Below, piece by piece: positions 33,350 to 41,778 of a stretch of 64,000 bases of DNA. The notes under the pieces are model-generated. The model did not search any database and had not been told where the DNA came from. It worked only from the letters and a program-made list of their open reading frames with translations. The translations under genes were made by a program, and so were the position numbers. The DNA comes from JADGQN01 sp035315185 (lineage in GTDB: Bacteria > Desulfobacterota > Syntrophorhabdia > Syntrophorhabdales > WCHB1-27): the NCBI GenBank assembly GCA_035315185.1, contig DATFYE010000206.1, positions 1-64,000 on the forward strand. Direction: 5' to 3'. Every line of letters begins with the position of its first letter. Position 1 is the first letter of the stretch.

Positions 33350-34388
33350 TTTCAAAAGAAGACAGGCCCGAAGACTCCTTGGAGAAAGGGTCCACCACGA
33401 ATTCAACGGAAGAGATACCTCCCCCGGTCTCCCGGATCTCTGTGTCTCGCTCCTCACCGAGCAAAAACTGACATGGCCTTTTCTTCGAGATGGCTACAAA
33501 TCGCTCAACCGCATCCGCGAGCGGCCTCTCCATTGCAATGGGTTCTCTGTTCTTCTCCAGCACAACCCCGGAAGGATGAAGAGCACCATGGCTCGCGTGA
33601 ACGAAGAGGATATAAACCGGCGGAAATGTTTTCTCTGCCTGCACCATCTTCCCGAGGGACAGAAAGGGATCCTGTACAGGGGTGCGTACCTGATCCTCTG
33701 CAACCCTATGCCTGTTTTCTCGGCCCACTTCACCATCGCTCGCACGGACCATTGTCCTCAGGCCATTTCTGAACATGTCAGCATCTTCCTGCGGCTCATG
33801 GCTGACTTTGGCCCGGGTTGGACGATCCTTTACAACGGACCAAAGTGCGGCGCGTCGGCGCCGGACCATTTTCATTTTCAGGCGGTCCCATCCGGAGCAA
33901 TGCCAATCCAAAAAGAAATTCTGATGAAGGAAAAGCTCGCACCGATCGCCCATAAAGACGGTGTCGTCTTCTATCGGGTCAAAGATGTGGGACGGGAGGT
34001 GATCATTCTGGAAGGAGACACTCAGGCGGCCGTAGGAAGCTGTCTAACGAGTTTTGTGGATTCTCTGAAAAAAGTGCTCCGCGTGAAAGAGGAGCCTATG
34101 ATAAATGTGGCGGGCTCATACGAACAAGCGAAGTGGCGGCTTGCGATCTTCCCACGCAGCAAACACCGTCCGGACACGTTTTTTAAGAAAGGCCCTGCCC
34201 GTATTGCGGTCAGCCCTGCCGTCATCGAAATGGGGGGTGTTCTCGTTACGCCCTTTGCAAGAGATTTCGAGCGGCTGGATGCAGCCGCTGTGGAGCCCAT
34301 TTACGATGAGGTATCTCTGAAGGGTAATAGTGTTGAAAGTGCTATCCACGCCATTGTACGTCCCACTGCCTATTCCACATCATCCTGA
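33330..34388 (+). CDS. DUF4922 (GalT/Apa2-like HIT nucleotidyltransferase) protein
   Basis: Protein of 352 residues of the DUF4922 group, related to ATP adenylyltransferases and GDP-galactose phosphorylases. A Cys pair at 100 and 103 (KCFLCLHHLPEG) may bind zinc, and APDHFHFQAVPSG holds the HxHxQ histidine-triad motif (His180, His182, Gln184) whose second His is the nucleotidyl acceptor. ATG 33330 overlaps the glycosyltransferase end by 20 bases, so the two are coupled. Its end overlaps the convergent phosphatase-superfamily gene by 19 bases. Nucleotidyl transfer between a sugar phosphate and a nucleotide is the likely chemistry. Confidence 0.8.
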   Translation: MTLMHGDFKRRQARRLLGERVHHEFNGRDTSPGLPDLCVSLLTEQKLTWPFLRDGYKSLNRIRERPLHCNGFSVLLQHNPGRMKSTMARVNEEDINRRKCFLCLHHLPEGQKGILYRGAYLILCNPMPVFSAHFTIARTDHCPQAISEHVSIFLRLMADFGPGWTILYNGPKCGASAPDHFHFQAVPSGAMPIQKEILMKEKLAPIAHKDGVVFYRVKDVGREVIILEGDTQAAVGSCLTSFVDSLKKVLRVKEEPMINVAGSYEQAKWRLAIFPRSKHRPDTFFKKGPARIAVSPAVIEMGGVLVTPFARDFERLDAAAVEPIYDEVSLKGNSVESAIHAIVRPTAYSTSS

Positions 34389-35983
34389 TAGCCGCACGTG
34401 CTTTCTCCTACTGACCTGTTTCTGTCGAGCCAGGTGACCAATCCATCGACTGAAGTAATCTCACCCTTCAAAATGGCAAGAACCAGATCCCCGGTCAGAA
34501 CAGTGTTAAATGATTTTTCGTAGGTGACGCCCTTCTTCTGCCCGGCCAACTTTATCATAAAAGGTATCCGATGGTCTGTCTCACCTTCGTACCGCCAAAG
34601 CGACTTTCTCAACCAATGATCTGATGAAACCATCACAGTGGTGCTGTCCCATCTGCCGGAAGCCTCCAGGTCTCGTCGTATAAGCCCGAAAGTACGATCG
34701 GTCAGCACCAGATTATCCGCATAGCTGGTATCGGTGACATTGACCAGAGAATCACGGATACGCTGAGTAGAGCGATCGTAGATGGAAGGAGGATGCGGTA
34801 CAGGCCAGTGGACCACGATGAGGCCGAACCGGGGGTCCGCGACGACTTTTCTGGCTTCATTCAAGACAGTTAAGTAGATCTCTGCATGATACTGAACTTC
34901 GTGCAGTACACCTCTTAGAGCCTCGGCACGGATCTCTTCAGCTCTCTTGGATGAGAATCGATGAAGGGGGTTAAAGATGTCGAAGCTTACCTTGAAATGT
35001 TCCGCCATGGTTGCCTCAAGGGTGCGTTTAGGACCGATGTCAAAAGGATCCCACGGGTGCCAGAAGCAGCTGTTTACATCCTTGTCGATGACGCGGCAAT
35101 AGGGGTGGTAGCCGCCGACCAATGCCGAGTTAAATCCCATCGCGCGAGCCCTTGAGAATACGTTCGGCTCCTGACTCCATTTCACCGCCTTGTCGGTTCC
35201 GCAATACGTGATGGCAAGCTCATCAGATTCGAGAGGTTCAGCCTTGCTGATCCGTTTCCCCGCAAATAAGGCAGGCATCGACCTGATGGTCCAGCTCGCC
35301 GGCGGATAGGCGTTGCTGGCGTAAAGGGACTCGCCTCGAAAACGATCGATCACGGGCAGTTTAACATCGGAGAGACGTTGTTCAAAGGTTTGCCGCTGAT
35401 CCATTTCGTCGAAAACAAGCCACAGCACCCGCTGCGATGCAGCCGAGGTTTGGATGAAAGGAGCCAGGGGTTTGTCAGTGAAAGCACGGTCACCTTGAGC
35501 CAAATGCCAGGCAGCATGAAAAAAAGTGAAGAGCACGAACGGCGATAGGAATAGCAGCAAGGTCTTCACCGCAGCGCCTACCTTAGGTTTACGGTCCCAG
35601 AGGAAGTAAGTAGTGAGCACTATAAGAAGCGCGACTATAAAACTGAGCCCCGTGTCATTGGCAGAGAGGAGAGAGCCGACAGAAAACGATCGACCGAGCA
35701 AAAGGATATGATACGTGGCGAAAAACAGCATCGCGAGGACGACAAGGCGCCCCAAGGCTGAACCTATGCCTTTTCTTCGCTGCGCGAGCACCATAAAAGG
35801 CAGAATTGCGGCAGTGAGGAGTAGAACGTCAAGAAATGCAGCGCCCAGCGTGAGGGGATAGGGAGATGACTTAAGGAAATAATCATTACTGGAGGAACTC
35901 GGCGCGCGGTAGAGAAGATTGTGCCACATGTTTATCATGCACAGGTTGGCCAATGATAACGATGTGACTGCGTTCCTCAGCAT
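34370..35983 (-). CDS. Membrane-anchored alkaline phosphatase/sulfatase-superfamily transferase
   Basis: Protein of 537 residues with about five N-terminal transmembrane segments (for example TLGAAFLDVLLLTAAILPFM, LVVLAMLFFATYHILLLG) followed by a large domain of the alkaline phosphatase/sulfatase superfamily: RVLWLVFDEMDQRQTFEQR (metal Asp, Glu), AYPPASWTIRSMPALFAG (candidate nucleophile Thr/Ser), LIVVHWPVPHPPSIYD and VMVSSDHWLRKSL (metal Asp, His). Family relatives move phosphoethanolamine or phosphoglycerol onto glycans or lipids. ATG 35983 overlaps the preceding stop as TAATG; the frame opens 16 codons earlier. It is the last of a three-gene operon. Confidence 0.8.
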   Translation of the reverse strand: MLRNAVTSLSLANLCMINMWHNLLYRAPSSSSNDYFLKSSPYPLTLGAAFLDVLLLTAAILPFMVLAQRRKGIGSALGRLVVLAMLFFATYHILLLGRSFSVGSLLSANDTGLSFIVALLIVLTTYFLWDRKPKVGAAVKTLLLFLSPFVLFTFFHAAWHLAQGDRAFTDKPLAPFIQTSAASQRVLWLVFDEMDQRQTFEQRLSDVKLPVIDRFRGESLYASNAYPPASWTIRSMPALFAGKRISKAEPLESDELAITYCGTDKAVKWSQEPNVFSRARAMGFNSALVGGYHPYCRVIDKDVNSCFWHPWDPFDIGPKRTLEATMAEHFKVSFDIFNPLHRFSSKRAEEIRAEALRGVLHEVQYHAEIYLTVLNEARKVVADPRFGLIVVHWPVPHPPSIYDRSTQRIRDSLVNVTDTSYADNLVLTDRTFGLIRRDLEASGRWDSTTVMVSSDHWLRKSLWRYEGETDHRIPFMIKLAGQKKGVTYEKSFNTVLTGDLVLAILKGEITSVDGLVTWLDRNRSVGESTCGYQDDVE

Positions 35984-37422
35984 TAGTGCAGCTTCTTTCT
36001 CATGACGTAAAGCGAACGGTTGCCGTTGCACAGAGTAAGGGTACGAACAATGTCAAACCGGTCACGAAAAGCAGTTTCAAAGGTCTCTGCGGCAAGACCG
36101 TCGTAAAGGTAATCGCGCCCCAGAGTAATACTGCGAAAGAGGGGATCTTTGGGGCTGACAAATTCGATAAGCAAGAGATCATTGGTGAGCTCCGATGCCA
36201 GCCCTGCCATTTCATAAAGAGGAATCTGCCCTGTCACCAGTATATGATGGACAACCGCCAGCATCATGACTGCGTCGAAAGCGCCAAACGAACGTTCAAG
36301 GAACGAGGTAGATTCCCTGTTGCGCCATCCAACACCCGGAGTGGGGCTGGCGATGTTAACCACTAGGGGCAGTACGTCTAAATCTTCTTTCAAAGCCTGC
36401 CGCCAAGTTTCTCCGACTACCGCAGGGTCACTATCGATGGCAACAACGCGTGCACCCTGCCGTGCCGCAGCCAGACTGAAGTATCCGATGTTACACCCAA
36501 CGTCGAGAATCCTTTTCGGACGGGCTTCGGCCAGCGCCGTTTCCACAAATGATTTCTTCGCTGAAAACTCTTCTGAAGAATAACCATTAGAACTCATATA
36601 AGAGGACCAGTCGGATTCACCCTGTCCTGGCGTAATCTTATCTGTCAGTCTAGCCAGGCGATGGAAGAGCGACCGCAAAATGAATTTTGTTTTTTCGGCG
36701 TCGCTCTGTCGTTTCTTCTGATACATGGCCACATTTCTCTTGCCGACTGTTCTTGAAAGCCATACAGGAAGCGTGACAAGCGTGAAAAAAGGCGGGAGCA
36801 ACTTGCTTGCCAGGCCAAGCAGCGGATAGACATCCTGGGGCCGGAGGCCATCGTGGCCGGTGAGATAGAGCTGGCTCAGCGGGATACTGAAATGCTTATT
36901 GACGAGTAGCGGCAGAAGGAAGTTGCGGACAAACTGAGCATACGGCCGCCATACCGGGTCATTGGGGTCTCTTTTTTCAAAGGATAGGATATCGACAAAT
37001 ACGGGACGGGGACCACGAAAAAGAATATTACGGGGGTCCGCATCTTTGAGCCCTACCCCCTCATCGAGAAAAGCCGCGGCGAGTTCGAGCGTTAACTGGG
37101 CCGCCGCATGGAGCATCTCAGGAGGCCATTCATGCGCAAAGGAGGGAAAGTCAACCCGCGAATGCTCCACGACTATGCCCGGCCCCGAATTATCAAACCG
37201 GAAATCATCCGGCATCTGACAGCAAAGGCTCTTTCCGTCGACCTCTTCAGCCACCCTGGTCTGTATCAGGGATCCGCGCTCCGTGAACTGTTGGGCAGTT
37301 TGGGAACGAAGAAGCGCGAATAGGCTGTCAATGGCAGGCTTTGCCACAAGCCGCAAGACGCGGCCGTCCACTACAATTAACCGGCCGGCAGGATCACGAA
37401 ACGAGCGAGTGCTGCCGATCAT
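35983..37422 (-). CDS. Kinase-like plus SAM methyltransferase fusion protein
   Basis: Protein of 479 residues in two parts. Residues 70-150 look like a degraded protein-kinase-type lobe (AAFLDEGVGLKDADPRNILF then PVFVDILSF, similar to D-x4-N and DxD catalytic elements). Residues 290-475 form a class I methyltransferase with RILDVGCNIGYFSLAAARQG and VVAIDSDPAVV. It starts at ATG 37422, overlapping the preceding small membrane protein gene by four bases (ATGA), and ends as TAATG into the phosphatase-superfamily gene, so all three are co-translated. It probably modifies a surface glycan; the substrate is unknown. Confidence 0.75.
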   Translation of the reverse strand: MIGSTRSFRDPAGRLIVVDGRVLRLVAKPAIDSLFALLRSQTAQQFTERGSLIQTRVAEEVDGKSLCCQMPDDFRFDNSGPGIVVEHSRVDFPSFAHEWPPEMLHAAAQLTLELAAAFLDEGVGLKDADPRNILFRGPRPVFVDILSFEKRDPNDPVWRPYAQFVRNFLLPLLVNKHFSIPLSQLYLTGHDGLRPQDVYPLLGLASKLLPPFFTLVTLPVWLSRTVGKRNVAMYQKKRQSDAEKTKFILRSLFHRLARLTDKITPGQGESDWSSYMSSNGYSSEEFSAKKSFVETALAEARPKRILDVGCNIGYFSLAAARQGARVVAIDSDPAVVGETWRQALKEDLDVLPLVVNIASPTPGVGWRNRESTSFLERSFGAFDAVMMLAVVHHILVTGQIPLYEMAGLASELTNDLLLIEFVSPKDPLFRSITLGRDYLYDGLAAETFETAFRDRFDIVRTLTLCNGNRSLYVMRKKLH

Positions 37423-37610
37423 TTTTCCTTTTGTTCGTGGTCTCTCTTGAAAATGAAATGGACTATCTTCCTATAGCGGAAGGCGACACATCCCACGAAG
37501 CCGGAGACGATCAGCTGCCAGAGTAGAAGGCCCGAACCGGGGTCAGTATAGGCCTCTGCAGGTGCAACCGTGGAAATCAGTAAAAGACATAAAAAGAGAA
37601 CGAGGGTCAT
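37419..37610 (-). CDS. Small membrane protein with YTDPGSG motif
   Basis: Protein of 63 residues: signal-like segment TLVLFLCLLLISTVAPAEA, then YTDPGSGLLLWQLIVSGFVG, a second hydrophobic stretch and a charged tail. The Y-x-DPG-(S/T)-G motif followed by a membrane segment is one I have seen in small proteins encoded beside surface-glycan methyltransferases and phosphatase-superfamily transferases. ATG 37610 is preferred because GGAGGGG lies seven bases upstream. It is the first gene of the operon. Its role is unknown; it might be a scaffold for the other two. Confidence 0.7.
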   Translation of the reverse strand: MTLVLFLCLLLISTVAPAEAYTDPGSGLLLWQLIVSGFVGCVAFRYRKIVHFIFKRDHEQKEK

Positions 37611-37925
37611 GGTCCGGCCCCTCCGATAGCCAGCATTGAGCACATTGCACAACTGACTACAAAAAGCCTATGGGATAATCCGATGCCGCAGTTTGCTGAT
37701 AAACATTCTTAAGCACGCCGGTTCCCATACTTACTTATACGCTTCCGGACTGATCTTGTCAATCCTCTTATTCTACCGGTAACAGTAGAAACGTGCCGGA
37801 TTCCTTTCCTGTTTTGTGATATAACAGATAGACTTCCACGGACAAGCCCGTCGTGCTCGGAGCACCATGCGTCCCGCGGTCAGAAGACGCCTTCACCCGC
37901 TCTCAATTGCGTGATTCTCGGCGGC

Positions 37926-38043
37926 TCGCGTCGCCGGGTACCCGTGGTGCCTTTCCCACGGGTGGTGAAATCTATCTGGCGAGCACGGCGAGCCGAGTAC
38001 CCGCTTGCGGGTAAAGCTTCGCCGGTGGAGGGGGCGACGCGAG
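37926..38043. repeat. Inverted repeat enclosing two short hairpin modules
   Basis: Outer arms CTCGCGTCGCC (37926-37936) and GGCGACGCGAG (38033-38043) are perfectly complementary. Inside lie ACCCGTGG/CCACGGGT (37941-37948 and 37957-37964) and ACCCGC-TT-GCGGGT (37999-38012). It fills the spacer before the ene-reductase gene. The rest of 37611-38073 shows nothing else. Confidence 0.7.
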
Positions 38044-38073
38044 TCCCACTAAATATAAATGCAGAGGTGAAAC

Positions 38074-39186
38074 GTGTCCAAGCTTTTTGAGCAAACAATG
38101 ATCAAGAACATGGTTCTGACAAACCGGTTCGTCAGGTCGGCTACGTGGGAGGGCATGGCCGGGGAGGATGGGTCATGCCCTCCTGCGCTTATCGACGTGA
38201 CGGTTAGACTGGCGCGCGGCGGCGTGGGGCTTATTATTACGGGTCACGCTTTCGTCAGCGAAGAGGGTCGTGCCGGGCCTTGGCAAATGGGTGTGCACAG
38301 CGATGCCCTGCTCCCGGGTCTTACCCGAATGGCGACCGCAGTGCATGATGCAGGTGGGAAGATCGTCATGCAGATCGCACATGCGGGCAGCCGGGCTCCG
38401 GTGCAACTGACCGGCCTTCAATCGATAAGCCCCTCTCCGTTTGAGCATGAGACAGGTCTGGCATCCAGAGAAATGGACCAGGGAGATATCGAGCGCGTAA
38501 CCAGGGCCTTCGCACAGGCTGCGGTCCGTGCGCGGGCAGCGGGATTTGACGGGGTACAGATCCACGGCGCGCACGGTTATCTCCTCAGCCAGTTTCTGTC
38601 GCCATTCTTCAACAAAAGAAAAGATACGTATGGCGGCACCATAGAAAACCGAACTCGCATGGCTCTTGAGGTGTTGAAAAGTATACAGGTGGCTGCGGGC
38701 GCCGATTTTCCGGTATTGATTAAGTTGAACTCGGAGGACTTTCTCGACGGCGGATTTACGGTTAATGACATGCTTGCAACCTCACGAATGCTCGAGCAGG
38801 CAGGCATCGACGCGATTGAGATGAGCGGCGGAACAGTCTTATCTGCTGAATATATTGCTTCCCGCAAGGGCAAGCTCAATTCAGAGGATCAGGAAGTCTA
38901 TTACCGCGAAGCAGCGAGGCGCTTCAAAGAAATAATACGGGTGCCTCTCATGCTCGTAGGTGGTATTCGCTCATATGCGGTGGCTGAGCGCCTTGTCACA
39001 GATGGCACGGCCGACTACATCTCCATGTGCCGGCCATTCATCCGCGAACCGGCGCTCGTCAATCGATGGAAGTCTGGAGACTTCAGCAAGGCACTCTGCA
39101 TCTCTGATAATGGGTGTTTTAAGCCTGCGTTTCAGGGGCGCGGCATCATGTGCGTCGTCGAGGAAGCCCGCAAACAAAAGGGTTAG
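38074..39186 (+). CDS. NADH:flavin oxidoreductase / Old Yellow Enzyme family protein
   Basis: FMN-dependent TIM-barrel ene-reductase of 370 residues. MVLTNRFVRSATWEG is the FMN-proximal start, then KIVMQIAHAGSRA, the active-site GVQIHGAHGYLLSQFLSPF with its His pair (HGAH), and GGIRSYAVAERLVTDGTADY with CRPFIREP at the FMN phosphate. It is a short form without the C-terminal FeS/FAD domains of 2,4-dienoyl-CoA reductase; NGCFKPAFQGRGIMC carries two cysteines near the end. The start is GTG 38074 with AGAGG upstream. It ends overlapping the transporter gene by four bases. It likely reduces an activated C=C bond. Confidence 0.87.
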   Translation: MSKLFEQTMIKNMVLTNRFVRSATWEGMAGEDGSCPPALIDVTVRLARGGVGLIITGHAFVSEEGRAGPWQMGVHSDALLPGLTRMATAVHDAGGKIVMQIAHAGSRAPVQLTGLQSISPSPFEHETGLASREMDQGDIERVTRAFAQAAVRARAAGFDGVQIHGAHGYLLSQFLSPFFNKRKDTYGGTIENRTRMALEVLKSIQVAAGADFPVLIKLNSEDFLDGGFTVNDMLATSRMLEQAGIDAIEMSGGTVLSAEYIASRKGKLNSEDQEVYYREAARRFKEIIRVPLMLVGGIRSYAVAERLVTDGTADYISMCRPFIREPALVNRWKSGDFSKALCISDNGCFKPAFQGRGIMCVVEEARKQKG

Positions 39187-40106
39187 ACCGCTCTAGGCTC
39201 TGCCCAGCGTTTCCTGTATTCCAGCCACACAATGTAGAGGATCATGACGACCGCTGACACTGTGGCCGGCATAGCAGCCTCCTTGCTGAAAAGCGCAAGG
39301 GCAATGCCGCCAGCCACGCCATAGTTCTTGAGCGTCCCCAGCAGCACAAGGGTGGTTGTGTCCTCATCGCTCAGCTTGATGAGCCTGGCCGCCTTTTCGA
39401 TGGCCCACCCGAGAACAAACATGCTCACCGCCGCAATGATTGCGACGGCAAAGAGAGAGCCTGGTCGGTACAAGAAAACGTCGCGGTTCAGACCAACAAC
39501 CGTGTACGTGAATATGCAGAATGACCAGTTGACGATGGTGCCTCTAGCGGGCTGAAGATAGCCATCCAGACGCGTCCACATAAGAATGCGCGAAGCAATG
39601 AGCGGCACAATGATCAGCTCGCCCAGAATCAGAACTACTTTGAACGGATTAAAAAATGTTGGGCCGACAAAGGCGAGTATAATGAGGGGCATGATCACCA
39701 GCCCTCCCAGGTAGCCCCCTATCGTTCCCAGCACCGAGAAAGCGGGATTGCCTCTTAAGAAAAGCGTGAACGGTATGACGGCTACGGCAGGGGGAACGGC
39801 CGCGAGAAGTATGAAACCGGTACGCAAAGCAGGGTCTTGTACAAAGAGCAGATTGAGGGGCAGGGTCACTCCTGCGAAGACCACGTAGGTCATGGCGATG
39901 CCTGCTAGAAATTGCCTCACAACGCTTCCGATCGGTCGGAAAAGGCTTCCAGAGATACCCATCGTCGAAAGGGTCATTACCACGGCGAGACCGGGCAGCG
40001 TCAGGGGTTCGGTCCAAGCAGCCGCGCCGCCCCACGCGAGACCGACAACCAGGCCAAGGAGCATTATTACATTCCGGTCACGCAACAGTTTCTTAACGAC
40101 ACGCAT
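39183..40106 (-). CDS. SBF/BASS-type (bile acid:sodium symporter-like) transporter
   Basis: Integral membrane protein of 307 residues with about ten hydrophobic segments. GLAVVMTLSTMGISGSLFRP, GFILLAAVPPAVAVIPFTLF and the DTTTLVLLGTLKNYGVAGGI region resemble the symporter-like crossover helices of the SBF (BASS/ACR3) superfamily. ATG/GTG start 40106 gives MRVVKKLLRDRN. It converges with the ene-reductase with a four-base overlap. It probably imports or exports an organic anion coupled to sodium; the substrate is unknown. AEC-type auxin carriers are a weaker alternative. Confidence 0.75.
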   Translation of the reverse strand: MRVVKKLLRDRNVIMLLGLVVGLAWGGAAAWTEPLTLPGLAVVMTLSTMGISGSLFRPIGSVVRQFLAGIAMTYVVFAGVTLPLNLLFVQDPALRTGFILLAAVPPAVAVIPFTLFLRGNPAFSVLGTIGGYLGGLVIMPLIILAFVGPTFFNPFKVVLILGELIIVPLIASRILMWTRLDGYLQPARGTIVNWSFCIFTYTVVGLNRDVFLYRPGSLFAVAIIAAVSMFVLGWAIEKAARLIKLSDEDTTTLVLLGTLKNYGVAGGIALALFSKEAAMPATVSAVVMILYIVWLEYRKRWAEPRAV

Positions 40107-40121
40107 TCAGCAAGCCATTCC

Positions 40122-40346
40122 TTATTTCGGAACCCAGCCCTTTTTTGTTTCAAGACAGCGTTTTGTTTCCTCCAGAACAGCGCAAGAGTCATTAGCCTGC
40201 CCTTTTTTTGCGAGCACTTGTTTGGCCTCCCGCTCACATGCCGCTTTATCCACGTCAAAGTCCTTGAGGCTTTTGGTAGGATGGGTGTAGGTTGTGCCGC
40301 AGGCCGCGACTAACAGGAGTGCACCGGCTGCCAGCAATAGCTTCAT
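40122..40346 (-). CDS. Small lipoprotein
   Basis: Protein of 74 residues with a lipobox: KLLLAAGALLLVAACGTTYT, cleavage before Cys16. The mature part is Lys- and Glu-rich with two further cysteines (AACEREAKQVLAKKGQANDS, CAVLEETKRCLETKKG). It is a likely outer-membrane or periplasmic lipoprotein of unknown role. ATG 40346. It follows the Nudix gene on the same strand by 24 bases and precedes the transporter by 15, so it may be part of that run. Confidence 0.75.
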   Translation of the reverse strand: MKLLLAAGALLLVAACGTTYTHPTKSLKDFDVDKAACEREAKQVLAKKGQANDSCAVLEETKRCLETKKGWVPK

Positions 40347-40370
40347 AGAGTCCCCCGTTTCTTTGGTTTC

Positions 40371-40805
40371 TTACGTTTCTTCGGTTGAACCAGAAGTACG
40401 AGAGAAACCAGACGAACTTTTTTCGTTTATTAACTTCTCAATTACCGGCTTATCAGCCTCTGGAAAATCGTACTGCCCCAGTTCGGTCGGCAACACCCAC
40501 CGAATCTCCTGATGGTCGTGGAGCGTATACTCTCCGGCGACGTGATACGCGCGGTATACGAGAAGTTGGACGGTTGCGTGAGAATATGGATAGGTGCTCG
40601 AACAGAAGAATTCCCCGATCTTTGCTTCGATGCCTAGCTCTTCGCGAAGCTCTCTCCGGAGGCATTCCTCGGGCGTTTCGCCTGGTTCGATCTTGCCCCC
40701 CGGAAATTCCCACTTCCCCGCGAAGCGCCATCCTTTCTTTCGCCTGGCTATCAGGATCCTTCTGTCTTTCTCTATCACAGCAGCCGTGACAATAAGCGGT
40801 TTCAC
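40371..40805 (-). CDS. mutT: Nudix hydrolase, MutT-like (8-oxo-dGTP diphosphatase type)
   Basis: Protein of 144 residues. The Nudix box is complete: GGKIEPGETPEECLRREL followed by REELGI. RRKKGWRFAGKWEFPGGK is typical of MutT, which removes oxidised dGTP. The start is GTG 40805 (gives MKPLIVTAAVIEKDRRILIA). The last 15 residues (SSSGFSRTSGSTEET) come from a low-complexity purine/pyrimidine tract and look added on. It is likely a standalone housekeeping gene. Confidence 0.87.
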   Translation of the reverse strand: MKPLIVTAAVIEKDRRILIARRKKGWRFAGKWEFPGGKIEPGETPEECLRRELREELGIEAKIGEFFCSSTYPYSHATVQLLVYRAYHVAGEYTLHDHQEIRWVLPTELGQYDFPEADKPVIEKLINEKSSSGFSRTSGSTEET

Positions 40806-41010
40806 CGGCGTTTCACCCTATCCAACTCAAATCCCAATGTCAACAAATTCTCAAACTCAAGAGACCATCCGTGCAGGATCAGTGTACTGGTTCTTCAGCA
40901 GCATATCAAGCCCGGCAATACTACGTGAGATTCCCACGATTCAAGTGCGGGCAATGATTTCGCCCTAACGTTTCACCACAACAAGACGATAATTGAATAG
41001 GGGCACTCCA

Positions 41011-41517
41011 TTGAAAGTCGATAGCACTACCCCCAGCCTATCTCCAGCCCAGCGAACGGCAGCAGGTTCGTCGCAAAAACCAGGTAAGAACTCAAAAGCG
41101 GGAACCAGGCAATCCGTCGCAGATCAGACCCAGCAGGAGAAAGTCAAGCAGCAGGTCCAGGAGCTTAAGGCTCGAGAACAGAAGGTGATAGCGCATGAGA
41201 TGGCCCACAAGACAGCTGGCGGCCAGTACGCTGGGGCTGTCCGTTACCAGTACACCACCGGACCCGACCACCAGTCTTATATTGTTGGTGGTGAAGTCTC
41301 CATCGACACCTCCGAAGCAAAGACCCCGGAAGAAACCGTGCAAAAAATGGAGCAGGTCAAGAGAGCGGCCTTGGCCCCGGCAGATCCCTCCCCACAAGAC
41401 TACTCGGCTGCATCAGCAGCAGAACAAATAGAGCAGAAGGCTCGATACGAGATGATGAAGGCAGGCTACGAAAAGAGTTCACCACAATCAGAGAAGCGCA
41501 TCGACACCTCTGTTTAA
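41011..41517 (+). CDS. Putative metalloprotease, SprA-related (HExxH) protein
   Basis: Protein of about 168 residues of the SprA-related putative metalloprotease group. The zinc motif is HEMAH within ELKAREQKVIAHEMAHKTAG, followed by GGQYAGAVRYQYTTGPDHQS then YIVGGEVSID, and a predicted helical tail (ETVQKMEQVKRAALAP). The first 55 residues are polar and probably disordered. The start is uncertain: TTG 41011 (AGGGG seven bases upstream) is preferred to TTG 40993. No signal peptide is visible. The target is unknown. Confidence 0.75.
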   Translation: MKVDSTTPSLSPAQRTAAGSSQKPGKNSKAGTRQSVADQTQQEKVKQQVQELKAREQKVIAHEMAHKTAGGQYAGAVRYQYTTGPDHQSYIVGGEVSIDTSEAKTPEETVQKMEQVKRAALAPADPSPQDYSAASAAEQIEQKARYEMMKAGYEKSSPQSEKRIDTSV

Positions 41518-41652
41518 CGACGATAGCCCCAATTTTAGGGGCGGAATGACGGCTCACCGACAAGCTGTTGGAACTCTTAGTTTACATACGGCAGGCTGGA
41601 TTTTTGATGCATTCCTGGTTAATGATTCAGCCGATCACGGTAGCAATAGTCT

Positions 41653-41777
41653 ATGGCAGCTTGGATTCAAAAATAGAGCGAGGCGACAAGTCGGATAGCG
41701 ACGGAGGCGTACTATAAGTACGTCGGAGTCGTGCCGACGCAGGCAACGAAGCTATATGAATGAAGCCAAGCTGCCAT
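41653..41777 (-). repeat. Long palindromic repeat element, copy 3
   Basis: Arms ATGGCAGCTTGGATTCA (41653-41669) and its near-complement ending CCAAGCTGCCAT (to 41777); the outer 12 bases match perfectly. Centre CGTACT-ATA-AGTACG. The internal end CAACGAAG-CTATATGA corresponds to the conserved end of the other copies. The arm sequence differs from every other copy, yet the two arms match each other. It abuts the stop of the next gene. Confidence 0.78.
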
Positions 41778-41778
41778 G

